From: CAZIKF01 sp964539825
GTDB taxonomy: Bacteria > Muiribacteriota > UBA6191
DNA: 64,000 bases
Direction: 5' to 3'
NCBI GenBank assembly: GCA_964539825.1
Contig: CAZIKF010000001.1
Span: 240,129-304,128 of the forward strand
This document shows positions 63,683 through 64,000 of this stretch, piece after piece. The notes beneath the pieces were generated by a model. It saw nothing but the letters and a program-made list of their open reading frames with translations. It searched no databases and had not been told where the DNA came from. Position 1 is the first letter of the stretch; each line of letters opens with the position of its first letter. A program made the position numbers and the translations under genes.

Positions 63683-64000
63683 TTAATTAACTGTGATATT
63701 CCAGATTTTGAAGTTATTGAAGTGATCCGCTCCGCCTACTCCGGTGGTGAAGGAGAAGTTATCGCAGTTGATGGATACTTCGATGGTGATACCAGAACCT
63801 GACATGGAATCAAAGGTTGATATAAAACCAGTGTTTCCATTGTCGGTTACTATGGTTCTCATAGCCTCGCGCAATTGCAGCAAATTCAGCTTCAAGCCGT
63901 TAGTAACCGGCTCAAACAAAGCATCGAAGGTCGCGATAGTCGATACCTGTACCTGGGCTGTATTGCCGTTTTCACGCTTTCCGGTAAAAAAGTGGGAAGT
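63683..64000 (-). CDS. C-terminal part of an unidentified gene (partial, runs off the right edge)
   Basis: The minus-strand frame is open from the right edge to a TAA at 63683, giving 105 residues. A TTG at 63919 would start a 78-residue version, but the frame continues without a stop to the edge and the upstream codons look coding. The residues are rich in Thr, Asn, Gly and Ser in alternating hydrophobic pattern, suggesting a beta-rich domain. I do not recognise it. A strong terminator follows. Confidence 0.7.
   Translation of the reverse strand, partial: TSHFFTGKRENGNTAQVQVSTIATFDALFEPVTNGLKLNLLQLREAMRTIVTDNGNTGFISTFDSMSGSGITIEVSINCDNFSFTTGVGGADHFNNFKIWNITVN

Overview
The window is about 64 kb of a diderm bacterium with moderate G+C, densely packed with short operons on both strands. 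Flagellar L- and P-ring genes (flgH, flgI) show an outer membrane. An alternative complex III, an Mrp-type cation antiporter, a CFI-box C-terminal protein and many TPR, PKD and FG-GAP proteins point to a free-living, respiring, probably aquatic bacterium of a deltaproteobacterial-like or related deep lineage. The sequence alone does not fix the phylum. I see no tRNA, rRNA, phage, transposase or CRISPR.

Layout. 1-4.0 kb: end of a flagellar cluster, a small membrane protein, a Nudix-fold protein without Nudix catalytic residues and a TPR protein. 4.0-4.45 kb: an exact 165-bp tandem repeat with an inverted copy of part of it. 4.45-12.3 kb (minus strand): a complete alternative complex III operon, actA - small Tat protein - actB - actC - actDE (fused) - actF, behind a clear sigma70-type promoter. 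12.4-20.2 kb (minus): an eleven-gene Mrp-type operon (E, F, G, MbhD-like, MbhE-MrpB fusion, C, three antiporter-like subunits and two tiny membrane proteins) with its own good promoter. A NuoE-like [2Fe-2S] protein, dcd and a two-component pair follow. 23.6-26.4 kb (plus): DHH phosphoesterase, glutaredoxin-like protein, SDR and two tandem 6-pyruvoyl-tetrahydropterin-synthase paralogues. 26.4-32.5 kb: fructosamine-kinase-like gene, large TPR protein, palindromic repeats, an internally duplicated hypothetical and an M29 aminopeptidase. 32.5-36 kb: riboflavin operon ribD-ribE-ribBA-ribH (minus). 36-44.7 kb: one gene for a 2929-residue surface protein. 44.7-56 kb: adenylate cyclase, comEC, pssA, rqcH, mdh, TPR protein, a helicase and a DUF3084 coiled-coil protein. 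56-64 kb: secreted or membrane proteins, an M36-like protease, two thioredoxin-fold proteins, an ABC exporter flanked by palindromic DNA, and a truncated gene at the right edge.

How it works together. Alternative complex III would oxidise quinol and pass electrons to cytochrome c or an oxidase encoded elsewhere. The neighbouring Mrp complex would exchange Na+ and H+ across the same membrane. Most interesting: a molybdopterin-type four-cysteine motif in ActB, the small Tat protein in the act operon, an NtrC-type regulator with the GAFTGA loop deleted, the paired pterin-synthase paralogues (one with an altered catalytic triad), the dispersed palindromic repeat family, and an unrecognised repeated module in the giant protein. 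Many starts were moved from the longest reading frame to starts supported by a Shine-Dalgarno sequence or by overlap with the upstream stop; these choices are given per gene.
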